The notes under the pieces are model-generated. The model saw nothing but the letters and a program-made list of their open reading frames with translations. It did no database searches and was not told the origin of the DNA. Source: Planctomicrobium sp. (GTDB lineage Bacteria; Planctomycetota; Planctomycetia; Planctomycetales; Planctomycetaceae). Taken from it: 10,624 bases of DNA. Below are positions 1 to 7,644 of the stretch, in pieces. The stretch covers positions 1-10,624 of the forward strand of contig JAJDEL010000361.1 in NCBI GenBank assembly GCA_029259835.1, written 5' to 3'. How positions within the stretch are numbered: position 1 is the first letter of the stretch; every line of letters begins with the position of its first letter. Position numbers and translations under genes: made by a program.

Positions 1-692
1 ATGTCGTCTTAAAGGATTTTCAGTTAAAGGCACCTATCTCCGGCTTTGTGGCGAACCGAACAGCAGACATCGGCGATCTTGCGAAACCAGACGCACCACT
101 GATGCAAATCGTCGACCTTGAGAAAGTCCGCACGACTGTACATATCATCGAGAAGGATTACCGAAAAGTTGCCGTCGGTCAAAAGGCAGATGTCTCAGTA
201 GACGCTTACCCTCAGCAAACTTTTCACGGAATAGTCGCAAGAATTGCCCCGGTCCTCGATCAGGAAACGCGTACAGCTTCTGTACAGATTGAAATTGAGA
301 ATTCGAAGCTGTTATTGAAACCGGGGATGTACGCGAGGGTTTCACTCAATTCAGAACAGTCGAAATCGGCGGTCCTGGTTCCCGTGGCGGCGATTGTGGA
401 GATCAATGATCGATCATTTGTGTACCTGATCGGAGCGAACGAACTGACAGAACTGCGACAAGTTCGTCTGGGGACTACGGATGGATTGATCGTGGAAGTT
501 CTCGAGGGAATCGCTGATGCGGAACAAGTCATCACTCTTGGAAACCGGCTGATTCAACCAGGACAAACTGTGATTGCTCGCGAAGTTCCCTGGTCGCCTG
601 GCATCTTTCTTTCTAAAGAGACGGAGAACGTTCCAGACAGCATTCCTGCTAGCGATGGGGACAGCGCTTTGACTCCGTTCGCAGGTGGTTAA
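1..692 (+). CDS. RND efflux periplasmic adaptor (membrane fusion protein), 5'-truncated
   Basis: This is the C-terminal part of an HlyD/AcrA-type periplasmic adaptor that would link an inner membrane RND pump to an outer membrane channel. The frame is open from base 3, so the true start lies before the window. The GTG at 48 is an internal valine in 'APISGFVANRTADIGDLAKP', the second half of the lipoyl-like hybrid motif. After it come a beta-barrel segment ('VRTTVHIIEKDYRKVAVGQ', 'VSVDAYPQQTFHGIVARIAP') and the conserved 'TRTASVQIEIEN...LLLKPGMYARVSL' and 'VLVPVAAIV' of the barrel and membrane-proximal domains. The last 30 or so residues are a loose, acidic, proline-containing tail. The stop at 690-692 lies 15 bases before the permease ATG, which indicates one operon. 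The family is clear; the substrate cannot be inferred. Confidence 0.93.
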   Translation, partial: VVLKDFQLKAPISGFVANRTADIGDLAKPDAPLMQIVDLEKVRTTVHIIEKDYRKVAVGQKADVSVDAYPQQTFHGIVARIAPVLDQETRTASVQIEIENSKLLLKPGMYARVSLNSEQSKSAVLVPVAAIVEINDRSFVYLIGANELTELRQVRLGTTDGLIVEVLEGIADAEQVITLGNRLIQPGQTVIAREVPWSPGIFLSKETENVPDSIPASDGDSALTPFAGG

Positions 693-695
693 CGT

Positions 696-700
696 GGGAG
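696..700 (+). promoter_or_regulatory. Ribosome binding site of the RND permease
   Basis: GGGAG lies 7 bases before the ATG at 708, in the short gap after the adaptor stop. It supports the 708 start and translation of the permease from the same mRNA as the adaptor. Confidence 0.7.
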
Positions 701-707
701 ATCGATT

Positions 708-3700
708 ATGAATCTACCACGATTGGCGGTCCAGCGACCGATCAGTACCGCGATGGCGAGTATCATCGTTGCGCTACTGGGGGTTGTTTCGCTCTCGGAA
801 CTTTCTGTCGATTTGATGCCTGACCTTGAATTCCCAACGGTCACCGTCACGACTCTTTATCCGGGAGCAGGTCCGGAAGAAGTTGAAACACTGATCACCA
901 GGCCGCTTGAACAAGTGCTTAGTTCGGTGAGCGGTTTTGAACGTCTCAACAGCCGCAGCCTGGAAGGAAGCAGCAGCGTTCGCGTTCAGTTCAATTGGGG
1001 AGCAGACCTCGATGTCGCCGTCGATGAAATGCGGCAAGCGATTGACAAGATTCGCTCATCATTTCCGGAAGACGTCGAGTTGCCCTACCTTCGCCGGTAC
1101 GATTCGAACGACTCGCCGATTCTTTATTTGGGCCTGAATAGTGACAAGGAAGTGACTGCTCTGACTCGACTGGCGGAGGCATCGATCCTTCCCCGGCTTG
1201 AGCGTCTCGATGGCGTTGCAAGAGTGGGCATGCGGGGCGATGTCAAGCGGGAGATTCAAGTTGACATCGACCGGGCAAAGCTGGAGTCGCTGTCAATCGG
1301 TGTCAATCAGATTGTCGATGCCTTGGAGCAAGGCAATGTCAGTAAGCCAGCGGGCGACTTTGAAGAAGGTCACCTCCACCGTTTAATCCGCAGCCGCAGC
1401 GAGTTTCAATCTCTCGATCAAATTCGCGATCTCGTCATTCAGCGAACCGAGAATACTGTTGTTCGAATCAAGGATGTTGCAAAAGTCGTCGATGGACACG
1501 AACGAATCACACAGCGAACCCGGACAAACGGCGATCCGGGAATCATGGTGTACGTGTTCAAACAGGCGGGTGCCAACACGATTCAGGTGAGCGACGATGT
1601 GCATAAAGCCGTCGCTGATCTGAACAAAGATCTTCGTGGTGCGGAGTTGATCATTCGTCTCGACAAGTCGGAATACATTCGCAACTCCATCAAGAACATG
1701 CAGGGGTCCGCACTTCTCGGCATGGGGTTGGCGATGCTCGTCCTCGTGTTGTTTTTGCGTAGTTTCCAAAGCACATTGATCATCGGAATCTCGATGCCAC
1801 TTTCGGTTTTGGGAGCGTTTGTGCTGATCTACTTCTGGGGCTTTAGTCTGAATATGGTTTCGTTCGGTGGACTGGCTCTGGGGATCGGGATGCTCGTTGA
1901 CAATTCGATTGTCGTGCTTGAAAGTATCTTTCGGAAACGGGACGAAGGCTTCGCGAGAAAAGAGGCAGCGATAGAAGGGACCAACGAAGTCGCCTCCGCG
2001 ATTACGGCGAGTACACTCACCACGCTCATCGTTTTCTTGCCTCTCGTCTTTGTGCAAGGGATGACGGGAATCCTGCTGCATCAGTTGGCATTCGTAGTTT
2101 GCGGATCGATGATTTGCTCTTTATTTGTCAGCTTATCTCTGACACCTGCCCTGGCTGCCTACTGGCTATCCGATCCAAGCAGTACCAATCAAGCCGAGAC
2201 CGCTGGCAAGGTGAATCGCAGTTTCCAGCGAGCCATGACCACGCCTGCGCGTTGGCTACATGCAATCACGGAAGCCTTTTTCAGTTTGATTGAACGAGTG
2301 TATGGCAGTTTCGTTGTCCTCGCCTTGAATGCCTATCCGCTCACGGCTTCAGCGTTGCTGATTTTGTTCGCTCTGGTCCTTGGTCTCATCCCGCGAATTG
2401 GTTCGGATTTTCTTCCAAAGACAGATGATGGTCGTCTCGGTATTACAGGCATCATGGCACCTGGTATTCAACTGGAAACTCTCGACAAGCAGACCGCAAA
2501 GTTAGAGGCGGCTGTCTCTGAAATTATTCCGGAGGGGCTAACGAGTTCTGTCTTTATAGGAGATGAAGCCGACGATGGTGATGACTGGAACGAAGCGCGA
2601 GTGATCTTACAGCTTGTTCCGCGAGATCAACGCGACGCGAATGCCGAAGAGATTCGCAAACGGTTCATGAAAGAGATGAAACCAATCGCCGGAATGAAAG
2701 TCAATGCTCGTGTCTACAGCGGAATCCCGATGTCTCGGATGTTTAGCAGTAACGGCGAAGACAACTTGACGATCCTGATTCGAGGGCACGACCGTACGAC
2801 TGCAAACCAATTGGCGGATGCAGTCATGCAGGCAATGCAGCGTGTCTCTGGTGTAGTGAATGTCGAGAAACAAATGGATCAGGATCGGCCACAATTAATG
2901 ACGCGCATCGACCGGACGAAGGCGAGTCATTTGGGAGTGACAGTTCAGACGATTTCAGAAACTCTCGAAACAACTTTTCGCGGACAGGAAGCAACCGTTT
3001 TTCGTGAAGATGGCGATGAATTCGAAGTGATTGTCCGGCTTGATAAATCAGACCGTTCCCGTAAAGCCGATCTGGATCAGATCACGGTGATGACAGAGAC
3101 CGGGCGCCTCGTCCCGCTGGGAAACCTCGTCTCGTTTGAATTAGGGAACACTCCCCTGGCGATTGATCGTCTTGACCGGCAACGCGTGATCGTGATTTCC
3201 GCAGCCGCTGAAGAAAGAGACCTGGGAAGCGTTGTCGCGGATTTAAGATCAGAGATCGCAAGCGTCCCGGTGCCGGATGGGTTCCAAATTGATTTGAGTG
3301 GCGATTGGGAAGAACAACAAAAGAGCTTCGCCCTCTTGATGAAAGGATTTCTGCTAGCCGTCCTTCTGATGTACATGGTCATGGCAGCTCAATTTGAATC
3401 TTTGCGAGACCCCTTGTTGATTCTCTTCACGCTTCCTCTCGCGGCGGTCGGAGTAATCCTTGTGCTGGTATTCTGGAACACGTCACTGAATGTTCAGTCG
3501 TTCATCGGTTTGATCGTTCTCGCGGGAGTCGTTGTGAATAATGCCATCGTTTTGATCGACTACGCCAACCAGCTCCGTCGCCGATTTGTTGAACTGCCAG
3601 CCTTGGAAATCATCCGCCGAGCCAGCATGCGTCGGTTCCGACCGATTGTGATGACGACTTTAACGACAGTTCTGGGAATGTTGCCGATCGCGATTGGAAT

Positions 3701-3893
3701 TGGTGAAGGTGGAGAACTACAGGCTCCGATGGCCCGCGTCGTGATCGGCGGACTTTTGTCCGGATCGATCATTACGCTGGTTGTGATTCCGTTGGTATTA
3801 CGCATGACAATGAAAGAAGGAGGGCCTTCCGTATCTGGTGAATCGTTCATCAACGACGCACCGAAACAGTCAGAAGTTGCTGTTGCGACTTGA
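708..3893 (+). CDS. RND family efflux permease (HAE1/AcrB-like)
   Basis: This is a full-length inner membrane RND transporter of 1061 residues, the usual size for the AcrB/MexB/SwrC group. It would expel hydrophobic or amphipathic compounds using the proton gradient, together with the adaptor just upstream. Visible elements are TM1 (about 13-31) followed by 'VDLMPDLEFPTVTVTTLYPGAGPEEVE', a first porter loop, TM2-TM6 (about 336-482), TM7 (about 543-560), a second porter loop with 'IPMSRMFSSNGEDNLTILIRG', and TM8-TM12 (about 874-1030). The TM4 motif reads 'GMLVDNSIVVLESIFR', with Asp398 followed by Asn399 where AcrB has Asp407-Asp408. TM10 reads 'VVVNNAIVLIDYANQLRR', with Asn944 in the place of AcrB Lys940. 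The sequence is of the drug/lipophile type; I saw no CusA-like metal site, though this was not checked exhaustively. The substrate is unknown. Confidence 0.96.
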   Translation: MNLPRLAVQRPISTAMASIIVALLGVVSLSELSVDLMPDLEFPTVTVTTLYPGAGPEEVETLITRPLEQVLSSVSGFERLNSRSLEGSSSVRVQFNWGADLDVAVDEMRQAIDKIRSSFPEDVELPYLRRYDSNDSPILYLGLNSDKEVTALTRLAEASILPRLERLDGVARVGMRGDVKREIQVDIDRAKLESLSIGVNQIVDALEQGNVSKPAGDFEEGHLHRLIRSRSEFQSLDQIRDLVIQRTENTVVRIKDVAKVVDGHERITQRTRTNGDPGIMVYVFKQAGANTIQVSDDVHKAVADLNKDLRGAELIIRLDKSEYIRNSIKNMQGSALLGMGLAMLVLVLFLRSFQSTLIIGISMPLSVLGAFVLIYFWGFSLNMVSFGGLALGIGMLVDNSIVVLESIFRKRDEGFARKEAAIEGTNEVASAITASTLTTLIVFLPLVFVQGMTGILLHQLAFVVCGSMICSLFVSLSLTPALAAYWLSDPSSTNQAETAGKVNRSFQRAMTTPARWLHAITEAFFSLIERVYGSFVVLALNAYPLTASALLILFALVLGLIPRIGSDFLPKTDDGRLGITGIMAPGIQLETLDKQTAKLEAAVSEIIPEGLTSSVFIGDEADDGDDWNEARVILQLVPRDQRDANAEEIRKRFMKEMKPIAGMKVNARVYSGIPMSRMFSSNGEDNLTILIRGHDRTTANQLADAVMQAMQRVSGVVNVEKQMDQDRPQLMTRIDRTKASHLGVTVQTISETLETTFRGQEATVFREDGDEFEVIVRLDKSDRSRKADLDQITVMTETGRLVPLGNLVSFELGNTPLAIDRLDRQRVIVISAAAEERDLGSVVADLRSEIASVPVPDGFQIDLSGDWEEQQKSFALLMKGFLLAVLLMYMVMAAQFESLRDPLLILFTLPLAAVGVILVLVFWNTSLNVQSFIGLIVLAGVVVNNAIVLIDYANQLRRRFVELPALEIIRRASMRRFRPIVMTTLTTVLGMLPIAIGIGEGGELQAPMARVVIGGLLSGSIITLVVIPLVLRMTMKEGGPSVSGESFINDAPKQSEVAVAT

Positions 3894-4182
3894 AGAAATG
3901 GTCACCATGAGCAGCAATTTCGCCGGACACTTAAAGTGTCCAGCAAAACGCACCGAGTATTTGTTGACGCTCATATGACATATAGAACTTGTTGCTCAAA
4001 AATCCTGTCTTCTGAAAGAGTCGTCTTCGCATCCTTCGCTGATCGTTGTATTTGTTAAGTTGCATACAGGAAGGAAGATAGGGCTTGGGTGAGTCTCTGT
4101 CGAAGAGGTTCTTGCTGTTACTCAGACCTGTTCGCAGTTAGAATCGTCGAAAACGAATCAACACCAAATAATTGGCCTGAAA
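3894..4182. other. Intergenic region between RND operon and glycosyltransferase
   Basis: This is 289 bases without a credible gene. It contains the palindrome at 3925-3941 and probably the promoter and 5' leader of the glycosyltransferase gene. No well-spaced sigma-70 promoter stands out, and there is no T-rich run after the palindrome that would make it a standard intrinsic terminator. Confidence 0.6.
3925..3941. repeat. Perfect palindrome GGACACTT-A-AAGTGTCC
   Basis: Two 8-base arms around a single central A form a perfect inverted repeat 31 bases after the permease stop. Allowing one mismatch, pairing extends to 3922-3944. The core CACTTAAAGTG is the reverse complement of the core of the palindrome at 9234-9256. 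It could be a dispersed repeat, a stem protecting the efflux mRNA 3' end, or a protein binding site; the sequence does not decide. Confidence 0.7.
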
Positions 4183-4926
4183 ATGTCTCCTCGAATTCTC
4201 ACCGCTCTGCCTGTTTACAATGAAGTCAAACACGTTCGCGGCGTTCTCGATGAGGTTCGCCAGTTTTGTGAAGAGATTCTCGTTGTGGACGATGGTTCCA
4301 CGGATGGGACTTCAGAACTTCTGAACGAAATCGACAGCATTCATGTGATCCATCATCAGCAGAATCAAGGGTACGGAGCCGGGTTAAGGAGTGCATTTGA
4401 ATATGCCGTAGCGGAGGGCTACGACGTTTTGGTGACGATTGACTGCGACGGCCAGCACCAACCGGAGTTGATTCCGCAGATGGCTTCCGAAGTTTTTCCA
4501 CAAGATGACGAGCCTTGGGACATTGTCTCCGGGAGTCGGTATCTGGAAGTTTTCGATGAGAATTCCATTCCGCCGATTGAACGCCGAGAGATTAACGTCA
4601 AAATTAACGAGAAGTTGAGTGAATGCTTTGGTCTGGAACTGACGGATTCATTCTGTGGATTCAAAGCCTACCGAGTTGCTTCCCTACCAAGTTTTGAGGT
4701 CACTGAACTTGGCTACGCGATGCCGCTGCAATTTTGGGTTCAGGCTGTGCGGCATGGATTGCGAATTAAGGAATTTCCGGTTCCTTTGGTTTATCTTGAA
4801 GAAGAACGCTCATTTGGTGGTTCTTTGGATGATTCAGGGCAGCGAATGGCCTATTATCAAGAGGTGCTAAAACGCGAAATGAAAGCACAAAACGTTCCCT
4901 GTGGAACAGGCCGAGACTCTTCCTGA
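4183..4926 (+). CDS. Family 2 glycosyltransferase (DPM1/polyprenyl-phosphate glycosyltransferase-like)
   Basis: A 247-residue soluble GT-A fold glycosyltransferase that would transfer a sugar from a nucleotide donor. Motifs seen: 'LPVYNE' at 9-14, the nucleotide-binding 'VVDDGSTDGT' at 34-43, 'NQGYGAGLRSAFEYA' at 61-75, and the metal-binding 'IDCDGQHQPE' with Asp87 and Asp89. 'SGSRYL' and 'DSFCGFKAYR' follow, as in dolichol-phosphate-mannose synthase-like members. The length fits the catalytic domain alone; no transmembrane helices follow, unlike DPM/GtrB proteins with membrane tails. The ATG at 4183 places the first motif at the expected distance, although no clear Shine-Dalgarno precedes it. 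A same-strand gene starts 58 bases after the stop. Donor and acceptor are unknown; lipid carrier or surface glycan synthesis is an inference from family. Confidence 0.9.
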   Translation: MSPRILTALPVYNEVKHVRGVLDEVRQFCEEILVVDDGSTDGTSELLNEIDSIHVIHHQQNQGYGAGLRSAFEYAVAEGYDVLVTIDCDGQHQPELIPQMASEVFPQDDEPWDIVSGSRYLEVFDENSIPPIERREINVKINEKLSECFGLELTDSFCGFKAYRVASLPSFEVTELGYAMPLQFWVQAVRHGLRIKEFPVPLVYLEEERSFGGSLDDSGQRMAYYQEVLKREMKAQNVPCGTGRDSS

Positions 4927-4984
4927 CCCTTCCCCGCCAATTCTAAACTCATTCCTTACGATTCCAAATTCCATTTAGCGTGCT

Positions 4985-6643
4985 ATGCCTCGTTCGTTAA
5001 TGCCCACTTCGCATCATGATCTTCGCTACCGTGCTCCGACTGAGCATGGACAGGTTGTGGCAATTCCTGAATTGGACGTTGCGATTGAAGAAGCCCGTCA
5101 GAATTCGGAGCGTCTGAGCACAGAGAACGTCGAAGTCGATTCAATTCCTCTACGCGAATTGCGTCAACAGGCTCGTCTGGAACTTATCACCAAAGCTGTT
5201 GAGTGGACGAATAAAATCACGGGACAGTCAATGGCATGTGCGGAATGTTCTCATCATGCGTCGTTGTTATTTGTGACAGGGCATCAGCCCCAGCTGGCAC
5301 ACGCCGGCGTCTGGGCCAAAAACTTCGCAGCATCGTCTCTGGCGGTTCGTTCGCAAGGGGTGAGTTTAAATATCGTTGTCGACAATGATACGGTCGGCAA
5401 TCAGTCAATTCGAATTCCAACCGGAACGCGCGAAAAACCTGGTATTGTTGACGTCAATTTTGATTCGGCTCAGCCTCAACAGCCGTGGGAAGAACTGAGC
5501 ATTACCGACCGCGAACTGTTTGAATCGTTTGCAGAGCGCGTGTCAAAGGAAATGGCAAACTGGGAAATCGAACCGCTCTTGAATCAGATGTGGCCGGACG
5601 CCGTCGAGGCGAGTCAGCGAACTGATTCGACTGTTGAATGTTTGTCCGCATGTCGAATTCAACAGGAACGCCGCTGGGGAGTGAACAACCTCGAACTTCC
5701 ACTGAGCCAAATCTGCCAGACCAAATCATTCTTGATTTTTGTGAAGCATCTTTTGGTGCACGCGGAACAATTTCACACGAGTTACAACGCGATTGTCGAA
5801 TCGTATCGAAAAGAGAATGGCATTCGAAACGACCGACATCCTGTGCCGAACCTTCATCGCATTAACGATTCATTCGAACTCCCTTTTTGGTTTTGGCGGA
5901 ACGGAGACTCCGAACGAGGACAGGTTTTTGTACGGCGTGCAGGTGAGAAGTACGAATTGATCTGCCGAGACGAAGTGATTCTTTCTGCGACTGAAAATGA
6001 ATTATTGAATGAACTTCTGTCACTACAAGAAAATGGCAAGCTGCGTACGCGCGCATTGACGACGACTCTGTTTTCCCGCCTCTGTCTGGCAGACCTCTTT
6101 ATTCACGGAATCGGAGGCGCTAAGTACGACGAGATGGCGGACCAGCTGATTGCAGAATTCTTTGGAATCGAGCCGCCAAATTTTCTGGTTCTCTCTGCCA
6201 CAATGCACCTTCCAATTGAAGAGTTTGATATTCAAGCAGAAGATGTCCGCAAACTAAAGAACCAGTTACGCGATTACGAATACAACGCGGACCGATACAT
6301 CGACCTGCCAGCAGCGAGTCCATTGATAACCCGGAAGAATGAATTGATTCAGCAGCATTGGTCGGCTCAGGCGAGTGGACTTCCAAAGCGGAAACGCGTC
6401 CAACGCCGAGCAGAGAATCGTCAACGGCACCTTGAACTTAAACGGGTGAACCAATCTCTCTTCAAGCTTGCCGCCGGACAGGTGCAGCAATTACAGAGAG
6501 ACGTTGCAGTTGCTGAATCAAAACTGAACGCTAATTCCGTCCTGAAAAGCCGGGAATACCCTGCCTCTCTCTTTCCAGAACAGGTGATACATGGCCTGGT
6601 TCAACAGTTATTGGGCGCGGAAGCGTCAGTTTCTTCGTGTTGA
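4985..6643 (+). CDS. Divergent BshC-like protein (putative cysteine-ligase fold), function unknown
   Basis: This 552-residue protein has no obvious annotation, but several blocks line up in order with BshC, the proposed cysteine-adding enzyme of bacillithiol synthesis (about 540 residues in Bacillus subtilis). 'FVTGHQPQLAHAGVWAKNFAAS' (from about residue 96) matches BshC 'GGQQAGLLTGPLYTIHK'. 'LNIVVDNDTVGNQSIRIP' matches the 'PIFWVAGEDHDLDEIN' region. 'LFIHGIGGAKYDEMADQL' (about 372-389) matches 'LAFIAGPGEINYWGELKQ'. A basic, probably coiled-coil segment at about 462-520 fits the BshC C-terminal coiled coil. Key positions differ: GQQ is GHQ, and DHD is Asp133-Asn134-Asp135. The BshC homology is my alignment by eye and is remote; true substrate is unknown. 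ATG 4985 is used; an in-frame ATG at 5000 is possible. It may be cotranscribed with the glycosyltransferase 58 bases upstream. Confidence 0.6.
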   Translation: MPRSLMPTSHHDLRYRAPTEHGQVVAIPELDVAIEEARQNSERLSTENVEVDSIPLRELRQQARLELITKAVEWTNKITGQSMACAECSHHASLLFVTGHQPQLAHAGVWAKNFAASSLAVRSQGVSLNIVVDNDTVGNQSIRIPTGTREKPGIVDVNFDSAQPQQPWEELSITDRELFESFAERVSKEMANWEIEPLLNQMWPDAVEASQRTDSTVECLSACRIQQERRWGVNNLELPLSQICQTKSFLIFVKHLLVHAEQFHTSYNAIVESYRKENGIRNDRHPVPNLHRINDSFELPFWFWRNGDSERGQVFVRRAGEKYELICRDEVILSATENELLNELLSLQENGKLRTRALTTTLFSRLCLADLFIHGIGGAKYDEMADQLIAEFFGIEPPNFLVLSATMHLPIEEFDIQAEDVRKLKNQLRDYEYNADRYIDLPAASPLITRKNELIQQHWSAQASGLPKRKRVQRRAENRQRHLELKRVNQSLFKLAAGQVQQLQRDVAVAESKLNANSVLKSREYPASLFPEQVIHGLVQQLLGAEASVSSC

Positions 6644-6835
6644 AATGACTCGTTAGATTGTCAAGTCGAAAAACGAGCAATTCGGCAAATTACGCGACTC
6701 ATTCACAAGACGCAATGTTTTCGTGTTTTCCGCCTTCACATCCACGGCGAACCTGTGTTAATCTCAACGCATACATAATGTGATGAAGAAGACATCACGA
6801 GCGTTTTTCTTACTGAATCACCGATTTAAGTTGGC

Positions 6836-7384
6836 ATGGAGGCCATCGTGGAGCCTAGTTTCTCACCAGAACAGCACTTGGATGTGCAAATTCGCTGGTT
6901 GATTCGCCGCGACATGCCAGATGTATTGCGCATTGAACGGTCGACATACGGACAACCTTGGACCGATGAAGATTTCCTGACCTGCTTGCGGCAGCGAAAT
7001 TGCATTGGGATGGTCGCCGAACACGATCAGAAAATTGTCGGCTTTATGATTTACGAGCTGCACAAGTCTCGACTTCATATCCTCAATTTTGCCGTCGATC
7101 CTGAAGCTCGACGTCATGGAATCGGAACGCAGATGGTTTTGCGTTTGATCGACAAACTCTCCCAGCAACGCCGCAACGAAATTCTCATTGAAGTTCGTGA
7201 ACGCGATTTGGACACACAACTCTTCTTTCAAAAACAGGCATTTCGCGCAGTCTGCGTTCTTCGAAGTCATTTCGACGATACAGAAGAAGACGCATACACA
7301 ATGCAGTTCCGGCTCGATGCAAAGAGTGGAACCGCCGCACAATTCGCCCCGCACAATCGCATCTCAGAGGTCGACGCGGCGTAA
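6836..7384 (+). CDS. RimI-like GNAT N-acetyltransferase
   Basis: A 182-residue acetyl-CoA dependent acetyltransferase most like RimI, which acetylates the N-terminal alanine of ribosomal protein S18. Seen: 'IRRDMPDVLRIERSTYGQPWT' at 23-43 (the RimI 'IE...PWT' opening), 'ILNFAVDPEARRHGIGTQM' with the acetyl-CoA loop R92-R93-H94-G95-I96-G97, then 'LIEVRERD' with Glu119, and 'EDAYTMQFRL' at 151-160 matching the RimI 'EDAIIMAL' end. About 22 extra residues follow the domain. The position of the RimI general-acid Tyr (Tyr115 in E. coli) is Phe131, and the usual 'GF' is 'AF'. The target may therefore differ from S18. GTG at 6848 is an alternative start because GGAGG (6838-6842) sits 5 bases before it. 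No tsaB/tsaE partner is adjacent. A strong terminator follows, so this gene ends its transcript. Confidence 0.85.
   Translation: MEAIVEPSFSPEQHLDVQIRWLIRRDMPDVLRIERSTYGQPWTDEDFLTCLRQRNCIGMVAEHDQKIVGFMIYELHKSRLHILNFAVDPEARRHGIGTQMVLRLIDKLSQQRRNEILIEVRERDLDTQLFFQKQAFRAVCVLRSHFDDTEEDAYTMQFRLDAKSGTAAQFAPHNRISEVDAA
6838..6842 (+). promoter_or_regulatory. Candidate Shine-Dalgarno deciding the GNAT start
   Basis: GGAGG ends 5 bases before the in-frame GTG at 6848, while nothing comparable precedes the ATG at 6836. Translation may therefore begin at GTG 6848, shortening the protein by four residues. The motif may also be chance coding sequence. Confidence 0.45.
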
Positions 7385-7409
7385 AAAAACAACTTGATCC
7401 CCCCCAAAG

Positions 7410-7444
7410 CATCGCCAGGAAACTTTCCAGGCGGTGTTTTTTTT
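7410..7444 (+). terminator. Rho-independent terminator after the acetyltransferase gene
   Basis: CATCGCC (7410-7416) pairs with GGCGGTG (7430-7436) with one G-U pair. The 13-base loop contains GGA/TCC that can pair further. Eight T residues (7437-7444) follow directly. The hairpin begins 25 bases after the stop at 7384, and its orientation serves plus-strand transcription. This is the clearest terminator in the window. Confidence 0.88.
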
Positions 7445-7470
7445 GTGGATTCAGGGAACAGGGCTTGAGC

Positions 7471-7495
7471 TGACGGCACTAGCTCACTGCCGTCA
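7471..7495. repeat. Hairpin with 8-bp perfect arms
   Basis: TGACGGCA (7471-7478) and TGCCGTCA (7488-7495) are perfect inverse copies around a 9-base loop. No T-run follows, so it is not a typical terminator. It is the left part of the inverted repeat cluster between the convergent genes ending at 7384 and 7645. Confidence 0.75.
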
Positions 7496-7633
7496 ATTTG
7501 CGAACCATTGAGCCGTTGGCGCTAGCCTCGGGCCTTGCAGGAGCCACGTTTTCTCGCAAATTGACCGACGCTAGCGCGTACGCCTCATGGTGAAAAGCAC
7601 CAAAGTAGATACCAATGGGCTCTAGCCGGTCAA
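7492..7633. repeat. Nested inverted repeats with GCTAGC cores
   Basis: GTCAATTTGCGA (7492-7503) is repeated inverted as TCGCAAATTGAC (7554-7565), 50 bases apart. TTGACCG (7561-7567) is in turn inverted as CGGTCAA (7627-7633). Inside lie two GCTAGC hexamers, at 7521-7526 and 7570-7575, in GC-rich palindromic settings such as CGCTAGCG (7569-7576). No reading frame or RNA gene is evident. The arrangement resembles an intergenic palindromic repeat element; membership of a genome-wide family is inference. Confidence 0.6.
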
Positions 7634-7644
7634 GGAATTCTGCG

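Noticed and set aside
48..692. GTG at 48 as the true start of the adaptor
   Set aside because: The frame is open upstream to base 3 and encodes the conserved lipoyl-domain residues just before it, so the GTG is internal.
1383..2081. 232-residue minus-strand open frame inside the RND permease
   Set aside because: It overlaps conserved RND transmembrane motifs and its translation is highly charged and His/Arg-rich, as expected for a shadow frame.
3964..3986. Promoter-like TTGACG and TATAGA
   Set aside because: The spacer is only 11 bases, too short for a normal sigma-70 promoter.
4183..4926. Glycosyltransferase as BshA of bacillithiol synthesis
   Set aside because: BshA is a GT4 (GT-B fold) enzyme of about 380 residues; this protein has GT2 motifs and is 247 residues.
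6649..6677. CTCGTT/AACGAG inverted repeat after the BshC-like gene as a terminator
   Set aside because: The stem is six bases with a 17-base loop and no T-run.
6863..7354. 163-residue minus-strand open frame opposite the acetyltransferase
   Set aside because: The plus strand carries the GNAT motifs and a matching terminator; the antisense frame has no family features.
7399..7405. Run of seven C residues before the terminator
   Set aside because: A short homopolymer outside any gene; no phase-variation role can be supported here.
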